DNA of 64,000 bases from Wolbachia endosymbiont (group A) of Rhinocyllus conicus (GTDB lineage: Bacteria > Pseudomonadota > Alphaproteobacteria > Rickettsiales > Anaplasmataceae): NCBI RefSeq assembly GCF_947250775.1, contig NZ_OX366349.1, positions 1,178,001 to 1,242,000 on the forward strand, given 5' to 3'. Positions 9,356 through 19,100 of this stretch are shown here, piece by piece (positions within the stretch are counted from its first letter, which is position 1; each line of letters opens with the position of its first letter). Made by a program: the position numbers and the translations under genes. Below the pieces are notes generated by a model. The model saw only the letters and a program-made list of their open reading frames with translations, ran no database searches and was not told the DNA's origin.

Positions 9356-9373
9356 TAACCATAATCTTTTTAC

Positions 9374-9415
9374 TACTCACGTCGTTAAGCTTTTGTGAAG
9401 TTTTTATGGTGAGTA
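9374..9415. promoter_or_regulatory. Inverted repeat TACTCAC/GTGAGTA upstream of the promoter
   Basis: TACTCAC at 9374-9380 and GTGAGTA at 9409-9415 lie just upstream of the -35 box. The distal arm and its flank (AAGTTTTTATGGTGAGTAA) recur upstream of the next gene at nearly the same distance from its -35 box. Position fits an activator site. The binding protein is unknown; the double-HTH proteins in this window are candidates. Confidence 0.5.
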
Positions 9416-9450
9416 ATATAAGATCTTTAGACAATCAAGCAGTTTAGCAT

Positions 9451-10890
9451 TTACCCTACAGTACGGCTTGTTGTCTGTTTTGAATTTGTTACTATCTCAC
9501 ACCAACTATTTTTTTTCTTTTCATTAGATAAGGTAATTTTTTCAGAAGATTGACGTAGTGTTTCATGTTTTTCAAAATATCCTCGTTTAATCGCATCATG
9601 TACTGAATATCCACCAAGTAAGCAATTTTCTCCTATTTCTTCCTTATCTTTTAATTGATCAAGTTTCTTCTTGTCATCGTCACTTATCTTTACTTCAATT
9701 TTATTGTTGTCTTTATCACTAGAACGTAGATGAATACTAATCTTTCCTACTTCAGTAGTAAAAGACATTTCAATGCCACCTTCTAAAACGTCTGTATAAT
9801 TTCTTTTTCCTCCTACATTTTCAACTCTTACTATACTCTTTCCAACATGAAATATATGATGTCTAAAACTTAAATCTTTCACTTTTGGATTATTTATAAC
9901 TTTTGCAACCTCAACAGTGCTATCTTGCGAATATTTTACATAAAAATATCCATTATCCATTTCTACGTGTAAAGCTTTGCCTTGGGCACTACTGTTTATA
10001 ATACCTTCATCTGCTACACTTTTTAGCTTGTTATCGATTTCTTCACGTTCTGCAAAAATCTCATAACTGAACCCATAAGTTGCATACAATAACTTATCAT
10101 CATAAAAGGAACTGCATTTTACTCTTCCACCTTTTAATAGTAAATTACTCATGATATTGCGTATAATACCTATATTTTTATCATCTGATACACCCTCGTA
10201 GGCAGGAATATCTCTTATTCCCTTAGAAACTAAACTTGTTATAGTCTCACTATCGTCTGATAAACTCTCATAAGGTGGTAATCCCTTATGCTGTCGTATT
10301 CTATCAGGGATATTTCTTATTTCCTTAAAAATTAAACTTGTTATAGTATACTTATCATCGTTATATTTTGAATTGAGTCTTATCCCTTTTTGCAAATATT
10401 TATTTGTTATGCACTCTATACGCTCTAAAGCAGTGTTTGTAAAATTTTCATGCTTATCCCTATAACCTTGATCATTTTTTGTTACTACATCTTTTAACTC
10501 TTTACGAAATTCATCAATTAGACTTCTCTCACTTTCAGTCAGTAGTAGATCTAACTTAATTAAAGCAGAGTCTCTTGGACTAATAGAGTAATTTTTCCAA
10601 TATAAATCACTATCATCAGTTTCACTCTGATACGACAATGTATGTTTTACACATGTGTCAACAGCCTCCCTAGTTTCATGTCTCTGATCAAGGTCATAAC
10701 ATTCCGAACGATTACTTATTCCTTGAACAAACAAACTATAATCATCTAAATCTGTTATGTCATCTTCAGGCGTTGGTTCCTCATTGCTATTACGCTCAAT
10801 TTTTGAATGCCATGGCTCAGTATTTAATTCCTCTCCTAGCTTTTGTTCACTGATAGATTCTACAACATATTTTACTGACTCTGTATCCAT
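9451..10890 (-). CDS. Protein with shared C-terminal module (family copy 2)
   Basis: 479 residues from ATG 10888-10890 (MDTESVKYVVES), which has AGGAGGT at 10894-10900. An upstream in-frame ATG at 10929 lies beyond the predicted -10 box and is rejected. No ankyrin repeats are seen in the acidic N-terminus. The middle has GIRLN and LLLKGGRVK patterns like family copy 1. The C-terminal module reads FYVKYSQDSTVEVAKV, VGKSIVRVE, RNYTDVLEGG, TEVGKISIHLR and EEIGENCLLGG. Cytoplasmic by sequence, function unknown. Same strand as 7340-9295 but with its own promoter. Confidence 0.78.
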   Translation of the reverse strand: MDTESVKYVVESISEQKLGEELNTEPWHSKIERNSNEEPTPEDDITDLDDYSLFVQGISNRSECYDLDQRHETREAVDTCVKHTLSYQSETDDSDLYWKNYSISPRDSALIKLDLLLTESERSLIDEFRKELKDVVTKNDQGYRDKHENFTNTALERIECITNKYLQKGIRLNSKYNDDKYTITSLIFKEIRNIPDRIRQHKGLPPYESLSDDSETITSLVSKGIRDIPAYEGVSDDKNIGIIRNIMSNLLLKGGRVKCSSFYDDKLLYATYGFSYEIFAEREEIDNKLKSVADEGIINSSAQGKALHVEMDNGYFYVKYSQDSTVEVAKVINNPKVKDLSFRHHIFHVGKSIVRVENVGGKRNYTDVLEGGIEMSFTTEVGKISIHLRSSDKDNNKIEVKISDDDKKKLDQLKDKEEIGENCLLGGYSVHDAIKRGYFEKHETLRQSSEKITLSNEKKKNSWCEIVTNSKQTTSRTVG

Positions 10891-10916
10891 ACTACCTCCT
10901 AGCCTAGATATAGAAT

Positions 10917-10946
10917 ATATTATGTACAATATATAATATTGGTCAA
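10917..10946 (-). promoter_or_regulatory. Predicted sigma-70 promoter for the module gene at 9451-10890
   Basis: Minus strand: TTGACC (10946-10941), an 18-nt spacer, TAATAT (10922-10917). It places the transcript start near 10910, which supports ATG 10890 as the start codon. Confidence 0.65.
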
Positions 10947-10971
10947 GCTAATTTCAACACAATCTTTTTAC

Positions 10972-11005
10972 TACTCATATTTTTGTTAAGTTTTTATGGT
11001 GAGTA
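10972..11005. promoter_or_regulatory. Inverted repeat TACTCAT/GTGAGTA, second copy
   Basis: TACTCAT at 10972-10978 and GTGAGTA at 10999-11005. The 19-nt distal flank AAGTTTTTATGGTGAGTAA is identical to that at 9397-9416. The distal arm starts 52 nt beyond the -35 box here and 53 nt in the other copy, so spacing is conserved while the proximal arm has shifted. Confidence 0.5.
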
Positions 11006-11010
11006 ACAAT

Positions 11011-11750
11011 GGAGTATGTAGATAGGTTAAAAGTTGCTTATGACTGCAAATTTGAGCTAATTTTACTATAGATTAAAATAGTTAAGACCTATATTTGATA
11101 TCACTATTATTAAGAGCGTGATGGATTATGCTTTAAAGGAGTACGGAAACTGCTGAAGTTTTTACAGCAAACCTGTATGGAGCAACTTCAGCAGAATAAA
11201 CAAACACATGCCAGTATTAGTAGAGAATTATTTATAAGTCAATTAACTTTTTCAAAAAATATTTTAGTGAAGATACCATGCTAGCTAGTGTTATAAACAA
11301 TTCAATTGTTTACTCCTTCAAAAAAGATCGTATATTTTTGAGAACAAGTTGCGTAAAAATAAGGTTATAAAAATAGAAGATTTAAATTATTTCCATAAGC
11401 TTAGGCAAAACAGTTCGTATGTATATATGGATAAAATGGGCTAATATGGCTAGTTTTAGCGTATAGCAAAGTCAGAATACAAAAAAGTTCGTATGTATCG
11501 CGCGGTAGACCAATGCATCCCAAGAAAACTTCTTCTCACGCTAGCTGGTTTTTAGTGATGGAGATGGTTATATCATTTAATTCATTAGCGATATATAATA
11601 TTAAATTAATAGTAATTCATTTAACAATAAGTATTAAGATAAACTTATAAAAAACAGAATTAAAAAGTGAACAAAAGACTGTATATTAAGCCTATTAAGA
11701 GCCTTTTACTGAAAATCACTTTAGGTTAGAAAATTTTTCTAAAATAGTAA
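11011..11750. other. Long AT-rich gap before cifA
   Basis: About 740 bp with no supportable gene. Short open stretches and scattered stops suggest decayed DNA. The motif GTTCGTATGTAT occurs twice (near 11415 and 11487). No tRNA-like or strong terminator-like structure was seen by eye. Confidence 0.5.
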
Positions 11751-11779
11751 TTGACAAAGTTTTAAAGGTAGAGCAACAT
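11751..11779 (+). promoter_or_regulatory. Candidate promoter of the cif operon
   Basis: A perfect -35 box TTGACA at 11751-11756, then 17 nt to a weak -10 (CAACAT, 11774-11779), 38 nt before the cifA ATG. The weak -10 leaves the call uncertain. Confidence 0.45.
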
Positions 11780-11816
11780 GCCTAAAATATATTAAATCTT
11801 GTTAGGGAGGGTAAGT

Positions 11817-13052
11817 ATGGATTACAAGAATGTACAAAGGGTATTACTAACATCTATCAAAGAAGATGATCCTCATAAAGGATTCAAGGAATTAGAAATT
11901 AAGAGATATTGTATTGCATATCAGACGTTATTGCGTGAATGGGACAGGACAATAATAACACCATTTATTAAGGAAATTTTAGAAAGTGGGACCTGTTGGA
12001 AAATCGATGACACCTTAGGTCATGTTGAGCTTGATAGGTATGCACTAGGGAAAAAGTTGTTAGACTTGAAAACTGAAGATGGACAAAAATCTCTTCTTGA
12101 TTCCTTTGATCGTTACAGAATTGCCTGCTGGTGTTGTTTTGAAGACGAGATAAGAGCTGTTTTTGAGGAATTTAAATTAACATTAGGTAATAAGCCAGTA
12201 GAGAGTTTAGTTAAGGGATGTGATAAAGGGGCTTTAATGATCTACTGGTCACATGCCATAAATAATCAGGAACATCAGTTAGAATTAAATAATGAGCATC
12301 CATACGTTTACGCTTTTAAATGTGCGATGCTAGAAAAGCATGTTGAAGCCTTAGAGTTTTTTTGGAATAAGTTACAGTCAATTGATTCTGTATCTCAACA
12401 GAGGAAAGAAGATTTGTTAATGGAAGTAGCATACAATAAGGGGCGTTTTTCTACTGATGATGTTGGTATGGTTGATTTTTGCCTACGTTACCTTAGTGAG
12501 GACAAGTATCATGAGTTATTGAAAAGGGATTTTAAACAAAATAGGTATTACCATACCTTAAATACATTAAAAGGAAATTATTTTTTTGAAAGCGCTAAAA
12601 AGCTGTTTGAGCATTTAAATGCAGAATATTTATCTCCTGATACGTACTCTACGTTAATGTTTGCAGCGTTAGACTCAATTGTTTCTGCACCAAATGATAA
12701 TTTTGTTAAATCTGGCAGTGATATGCTTGCCTCTATGTGGAATAGTCCTGGCTTTGAAGCTCATAGACAACACTATTTACATAATCTAAGCATAAGATTG
12801 TCATCCAGAGATTTAATTGTCCATCTTATTAAGGAGAACAAAGCTGTCAAAGTATTATCAGAAATTGTCAATTCTCTTATTCCGGAGCAAATGCAATCTA
12901 TTAGGAAACTCAATAAGTCAGAATATGAGGTATTTACTGAAGTTAGAAACAAGCAATTAGATGGTGGTGCAGGTGATTCAACAGTACCAAGTTCATTATT
13001 AGATGTAGAAGTTGTACAGCAGGAGGTTACTGACGTTAGAAGTAAAGTGTAG
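11817..13052 (+). CDS. cifA: Cytoplasmic incompatibility factor CifA-like protein (type V-like)
   Basis: 411 residues from ATG 11817, which has AGGGAGG 6 nt upstream; a TTG at 11799 is a poorer start. Recognised by partial alignment to type I CifA: FFWNKLQSID, then MVDFCLRYLS (type I has LDFCVRNIG) and YYHTLNTLKGNYFFESAKKLFE (type I has YFLLAELIESCFFDTVHDLV), and by its position just before a cifB gene. The protein is all-helical in appearance with no membrane segment. In characterised pairs CifA gives rescue and contributes to induction of cytoplasmic incompatibility. For type V proteins the function is inferred. Shorter than type I (about 470-490 residues). Confidence 0.85.
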   Translation: MDYKNVQRVLLTSIKEDDPHKGFKELEIKRYCIAYQTLLREWDRTIITPFIKEILESGTCWKIDDTLGHVELDRYALGKKLLDLKTEDGQKSLLDSFDRYRIACWCCFEDEIRAVFEEFKLTLGNKPVESLVKGCDKGALMIYWSHAINNQEHQLELNNEHPYVYAFKCAMLEKHVEALEFFWNKLQSIDSVSQQRKEDLLMEVAYNKGRFSTDDVGMVDFCLRYLSEDKYHELLKRDFKQNRYYHTLNTLKGNYFFESAKKLFEHLNAEYLSPDTYSTLMFAALDSIVSAPNDNFVKSGSDMLASMWNSPGFEAHRQHYLHNLSIRLSSRDLIVHLIKENKAVKVLSEIVNSLIPEQMQSIRKLNKSEYEVFTEVRNKQLDGGAGDSTVPSSLLDVEVVQQEVTDVRSKV

Positions 13053-13162
13053 TGTTTCTATTTTAGAAAACAAAGTCATTCAGTTACTTAGACTTAAATG
13101 AAAGTAGGTACAGAGTTTAGGTAAGGATGAAAATTGTACAAGGTTAAAATCAGGAGGTAGTT

Positions 13163-16100
13163 ATGGTTATTAGCAATCAACAACAAGAAAAGCTGCAAGA
13201 TTTTAAAGATTTTGAATTAATAAAGTTGCTTTTTCAGAAAGTGGCTTCTGCTGGCTCTGATCCAGTAGATCTACTAGATAAATCTTTTGAAGCAAGATTT
13301 CAGTCGCTGGTTGATCAAATACAATCTTATTTGCATTCCAGTGAAAAGGTTGGTTTTTTTCCTCACCGATTCTTAGGTTGGTTTTCTAGTATATTAGATA
13401 CTAAGCTCAATGATAAGCTAGGTATAAAGAAATTACACTTTCGTTTTGAGGGAGCAAGAACTTTAAAGGTTGTAGCAGAAACAGAATCTAAAGCACATGT
13501 TTTTATTTTCACTGAAGATATAGAAGCTCAATATTCCAATCCTCAACGTCAACAAATGCGCACCAGGAATTTTGAATTTACTAAGGGTGAGTGGAAGGAT
13601 GTGATGGGTAGAGATTATACTCGATCAGATGCCCGCAAGTTTCAAATTGATGTAGTAAAAATTTTGAAAGATAAATATGAGTTAGTAAAAGGCAGACCGA
13701 AATCAAAAACTAATCCTACACCAAAAAAATTATATTTATATCTTAGGAGTGATGGTATATTAGAGTATGTAGCTAAGGACATACGTGGAAATACTCAAAT
13801 AATACAAATTAGTCGTAATGAATTAAAAGGTAATTATGCATTCAAAGCTAGATTTTTTGATGAAATTAAGCAGTTTCTAGGTAAGTCAGGTAAAGATCTT
13901 AGTGATGATGTTAGGAAGGAGTTATCAAGAATTACATCAGCAAAGGGATATACTTTAAAGGGTGGTAAAGAAGATGAAAAAATAAATATTGAAATAGAAA
14001 GGAACAAGAAAATCAAAGATGAACCTATCGCTCCTCCAGCAGAGTTTCCATTTAAAGAAGTGACAAAAAAGCTAGGTAAATCTGTCTATCTAGAGGATTA
14101 TATGGAAAAGCTTGCTAGTCCAGATGGAAAGCAAGTTCAGGATAATCTCAAAGAAATTCTAACTTATATTAAAGAAGTTCATACTAATTTAAATTTACAA
14201 GGCAATGTTTACGGTAATAAGGCTCGTGAAGCTGGTCAACATGGTTTTGTAGCAGGAATATTTGATAACTTTCGATATCGTGATAATACCAAGATCTACC
14301 TGGAGCAATTTGCTGGTGGAGGTTATGCTGATATTGTTTTGCTTGTTCGTGGGCCTAATCGTGCTATTGATTCAGTTCCAATTCTTATTGAACTCAAGGC
14401 TGGAACTGAAGGACAGGTTAATCCAAGTGATGCGCTGAGACAAGCTGAAGATTATATAGAAGGTTTTAGACCAAATAAGATGAGAATTTTAACCAATGCA
14501 GATGATGCCATCGCTGTTGGGTTGAATTTGGATTCCACAGAACCATTTAAAACTAACGTAGAACCTATTAAACAACCTTCTTCTTTGATGGAGGATTTTA
14601 TAAAGTTAGCTCGTAGGTGGAATAATCAACAACTTTCTGAAAAAGATTTCAAGCAAGAAATAGCAGATTTGTTATCAAGCGAATATCATACTTTTCCAGC
14701 AAATAAAGAAACAAAAGATCATTACTATTTCAGTCGAGACATATTAGGTCAATCAATTTTAATCAACAAGATTGGTCAAGATCAAAGTAACATTAAAAAA
14801 TATATATACTCATATGATGAGTACCCGCTGAACTGGCCTCAGGGAACAGAATACACTTTATCTAAAAGCCCAGTTATGACATTAATACTTGTTCAAGGTA
14901 ATGAAGGGCAAGAAAAAACAGCATTCATTTTTCATATACGAGAGTCCAATACAAAGGAATTCTATGCTGATAAAAAAATTCCAGTACTGAACATACCTGA
15001 AATAGGAAAAGTAGGAAATGCCGTAGAAATTAAAATGAGTCTAAAAAAATATGAAACAGGATTATCTTTTGAAGACCTTTTTAAAATAGAACAGATAAGT
15101 AAATATAAACCAAGTGGTGCCGATCAACAATTTACAGGTAGTTTTCTTAAGATACCTAATTCTGATGAATTAAAGGTAAAATTTGATCAGGCAATCACTT
15201 CTCAGCATGCTACTTCTTCTGATGGTAAAGATTTATTACCAGATTATAAAAGGCTACTTGCTGAGGTAGCAGATGCAATTTATCCTATTAAAGATTTGAT
15301 TACTAATGAAGCAAGATTACAAGCCATTCTTAATGGTTTATTTAGTAGTTACAGCGATTTAAAGCTACAGGAAACTTCTTCTAAGACTGTAATCATACCT
15401 GAATTTCAAGTAGGAGCAGGTGGTCGTGTTGATATGGTAATTCAAGGTATTGGTCCTTCGCCTCAGGGTACTAAAGAATATACTCCTATAGCGCTGGAAT
15501 TTAAGCTTATAGATAAAAACTTAAATCAAGATCAGCTAAAACAGGAAGTTGATAAATTAACAAAAGAACAAAATGTTAGATATGCTAAAGGGGCAGCACT
15601 GAAAACAATAACAGATAGTGACAAAATGCTTTTCATGGGCGTAGTTGTTAATGTGAAAGCTAAAGATAAAAATTCTTTAATATTAACGAGTGATGAGTTT
15701 GTTCCTGCTATAGTAGTTCATAGTTCTATTGATATAGCTAAGAGAAAACATTTAGAAGGAATACAAGAGATAACTCAGAGACTTAAAAATATTGGTATAC
15801 AAGAAGAGAATTTACGTACATTAGAATCTGCAACAGCAGAAAAAGATTATCATTATTGGCTGCAACAACATGATATAGCTGATATTGCAAGAATAGAATA
15901 CGGTTATGGAGCTGATACATTATTTGAAGTAGTGGGATCATCAGAACACATAGTTAATCAATTGCAACAGTTTCAAGATAGCGTAACAACAAGAGGTGAA
16001 AGAAGGCCATTAACTTTAATTGTTAATTTAGATAATAATCACTGGGTTACGTTGGTCGTTGCCTATCAAAATGGGCAGTATAATGGATACTATGTAGACT

Positions 16101-19100
16101 CGTTGGGTAATAGTGTTCCAGATAATATTCGTCAAGTTTTACAACAGGCTCAAATTAACGTTCATGATGTTCCTGTTACTCAACAAAGAGATGGTTATAA
16201 TTGTGGCTTATGGGCGTTAGAAAACGCTAGAGGTATTAATGCTGTGTTGCAAGGAAGTAGAAGTAATATTCCTGATGAAATACGTAACCGTTTGCAAGTT
16301 CAAGGAAGAGATGAAGCTTATTTTATACGCACGAGAGAAAATGTTTCAGACAAATTAAGTATAGATCCACAACGTATAGCTAATCTAGAGACTGTACTTG
16401 CTGAAACACAAGCACCTAGAAAGAAATTTGACCTGAATAATTGTGTAAAACAAGGTAGTAGAAAAAGAAGAAGTATTAATCCTTGTTTATTTTCATTGGA
16501 TGATGTAAAAAAGTTTATTAAGGGAAGGGTAGATGAAAATAATATAGATAAGATTATAGTTGATAGTGAAAAGTTCCTAACTTATGTTAAAAGTAGTCAA
16601 AATGAAGGGAAAAATGCTCAGCTAATAGAGTTCGTTGGAGATAAAAATATCGAAGGTAATCATAAGTACTTATTTGATAGGGTAGTTGAAGATCAAGGGT
16701 ACGGACGTTATATTGAAAATGAACGTATTAAGAATTTGCACGGTGACATTTCACAGCAAACTGGTAGTACAACAAAAAGCTCAAAGTTGAAAAGCAGGTT
16801 AATGAACGCTGCAGGTGGAATACAATTAATAAGAGGAATTCATGGAGCTATTGTATCTTGTAAAGATGGAACAGCAATAGATTGTGGATTAAATTTAGGT
16901 GGGATAGGATGGTCTTTTGCATCTCAACCAATTGAGAATGTAATGGTTAAAATTACTCCAAAAGTTGTAGCATCAGCTGAAAAGGTTGCAGGAAAAATTG
17001 TATCAGGCACTCTGGGTAAACAGACAAAATTTGCTATTCGGATTGCAGGTGTAAAGTTTGGAAGTACAATAGCAAAAGGTACGGCAGGAGCTATAGCTGG
17101 TGTTTTTGATATTGTTGATATAGGTATGTCAGCAAGTAATCTTGTTGATTGTAAAAAAAGAGAGGATAGTGATAATCCATGTGGAGAAAAGGAGATAAGA
17201 GATAATATAGCATCTATATCCTTTTCTAGTATATCGTTTGTTTCTGGTGTTGCTCTTACAGCAGCAAGTATGCCGGTGGTTGGTATTGCAGTTGGATTTG
17301 GGCTCATGGTAGGTTATGGAATTTATAGTGGTGTCAGCAATATCATAGAGTATGAGAAAAAGTATGATACAACCCATGGAGAGAACTGGAGTATTTTTTG
17401 GCGTACACTTCTTTTTCAACCTATGGCAGCTGATGTGCAGCATCTTGCAGCTAGGAAAGACACAGTTAATAGTTTAGCTAAAGGAGTGTGGCAAGCTTTA
17501 AATAATAGCCCTAATAGTACTGTTGCTTATGGTATTGGTCTTGGAAAAGTAAGCGGTAATACCCTTCGTCCAGATTATGCAAAGATTCTTATGAATAAAG
17601 CAGAAAGAGCCAATACAAGAAATCTTTCACGTATTATACCTCATAGTATTGAAGGTGCTAGCAGGGTTTGTTTACCACAGGTTACTGACCAAGATTATGA
17701 AAAAGAAGGTACAAAAAATTCATTCGACTTTGCTTCGTATTATTGTGAAAATTCAGTGGTTATTAGTCACGATAATAGGGTAAAAGCAAAACAAAAGGAT
17801 AAAACAATTGTTTATGATTTAAGCAATGTAGACAAAGGTACCATCATAGGAAGTGATGAATGGAACAATAATTTTCTAATTGACTCAAGTACAGCAGAAA
17901 TAGTTGGTGGTAGTAATAAGGTAGTAAATAGGTTTGTTGTAAATAACGCTGACTTCTCAGGTAAAATTATTGGTGGAAGTAACACTGTTAATATACTTGA
18001 TTTAAGCCAATTGAAAGATCCAGTTATAGGAATGAACGTTAACTATCGTTTTAAGCCTAATGCCTCTGGGTCATTAAAGGCAAGAGTAAATGGTCGTTGG
18101 TTAATCAATGATCAAATTGATAATAATGGCATCTTTAATTATTACTATGTTGGAAGAAAGAACAAGGTGGATGAGATTTTGTGCATGGGTTACTCTGAGC
18201 ACTTTATAGGAACCGATGATCGTGAGGTTATAATAGATAGTGGCGGTGGTCTTGATAAAAATAGGAAAGATGTAGTTGAAAATTGTAAAAAAGTAATTAT
18301 TTCGCCGTATACTACAGTCAAGGGTGGAAAGAGCAATTATACTTTTTACGTAAAAGCTGCAGACTACAAAGGTAAGGGTTTATATTCAGAAATTGATGTA
18401 GATGGAACAGGAACTATAATTTTTCCGGAAATCGATTTATTAGGTGATTGTGATCAAATCACTTATTCCACAGACAGTAATACTTTATCTTTAAAAATAA
18501 ATTTTGGTCAAAACAATCAATTTACTCTTGATGTAAAAAATTATGTTGAGCAAAGCAGTAATAAACCTCGCTTTGCACTAATAGATAAAAATGGTAGTAA
18601 TATTGTTCCTAAGATTGAAAGATCAGACTCATCAACTATAAAAATTACTTCATTTGAATTACATTCAGAACATTCCCTAGATAATTTTGACAATGTTGAA
18701 AATCATTACAAAAAAATTCTAAATAATCATAAGAGTTATAAAGTCTTTGGTGTTATTAGAGATAAAGTACAAAATCAGGATAATAGTACAGTTCCACATA
18801 TGTTTTTTGGTTCTTCAGAAGATGATATAATAAATTTTGATCAAGGAGCCATAGTTGCTAGAGGTGGAGATGGAAGTGATGTGTATTTTATTAGCAATGA
18901 TATAAATAGTAGAGAAGTTAAAATTGATAATAATTCAAATGATAAAAAACTGGATATACTATTTATGCCAATGGTTGAAAAAGATTTTTCAATCCAGCAA
19001 TGTGACCTCTATTTAAAGCACAATAATAGTAACATTCGAGTAAAAAATTACCTTCAAGATTCTAATTATAGGCATCTTATAATTATGAATAAAAAAGGAG

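Noticed and set aside
9451..10929. Longer start at ATG 10929 for the second module gene
   Set aside because: It lies upstream of the predicted -10 box; ATG 10890 has a perfect AGGAGGT ribosome-binding site.
11011..11750. Possible gene or small RNA in the gap upstream of cifA
   Set aside because: Only short frames with stops and no conserved motif were seen; nothing supports a product.
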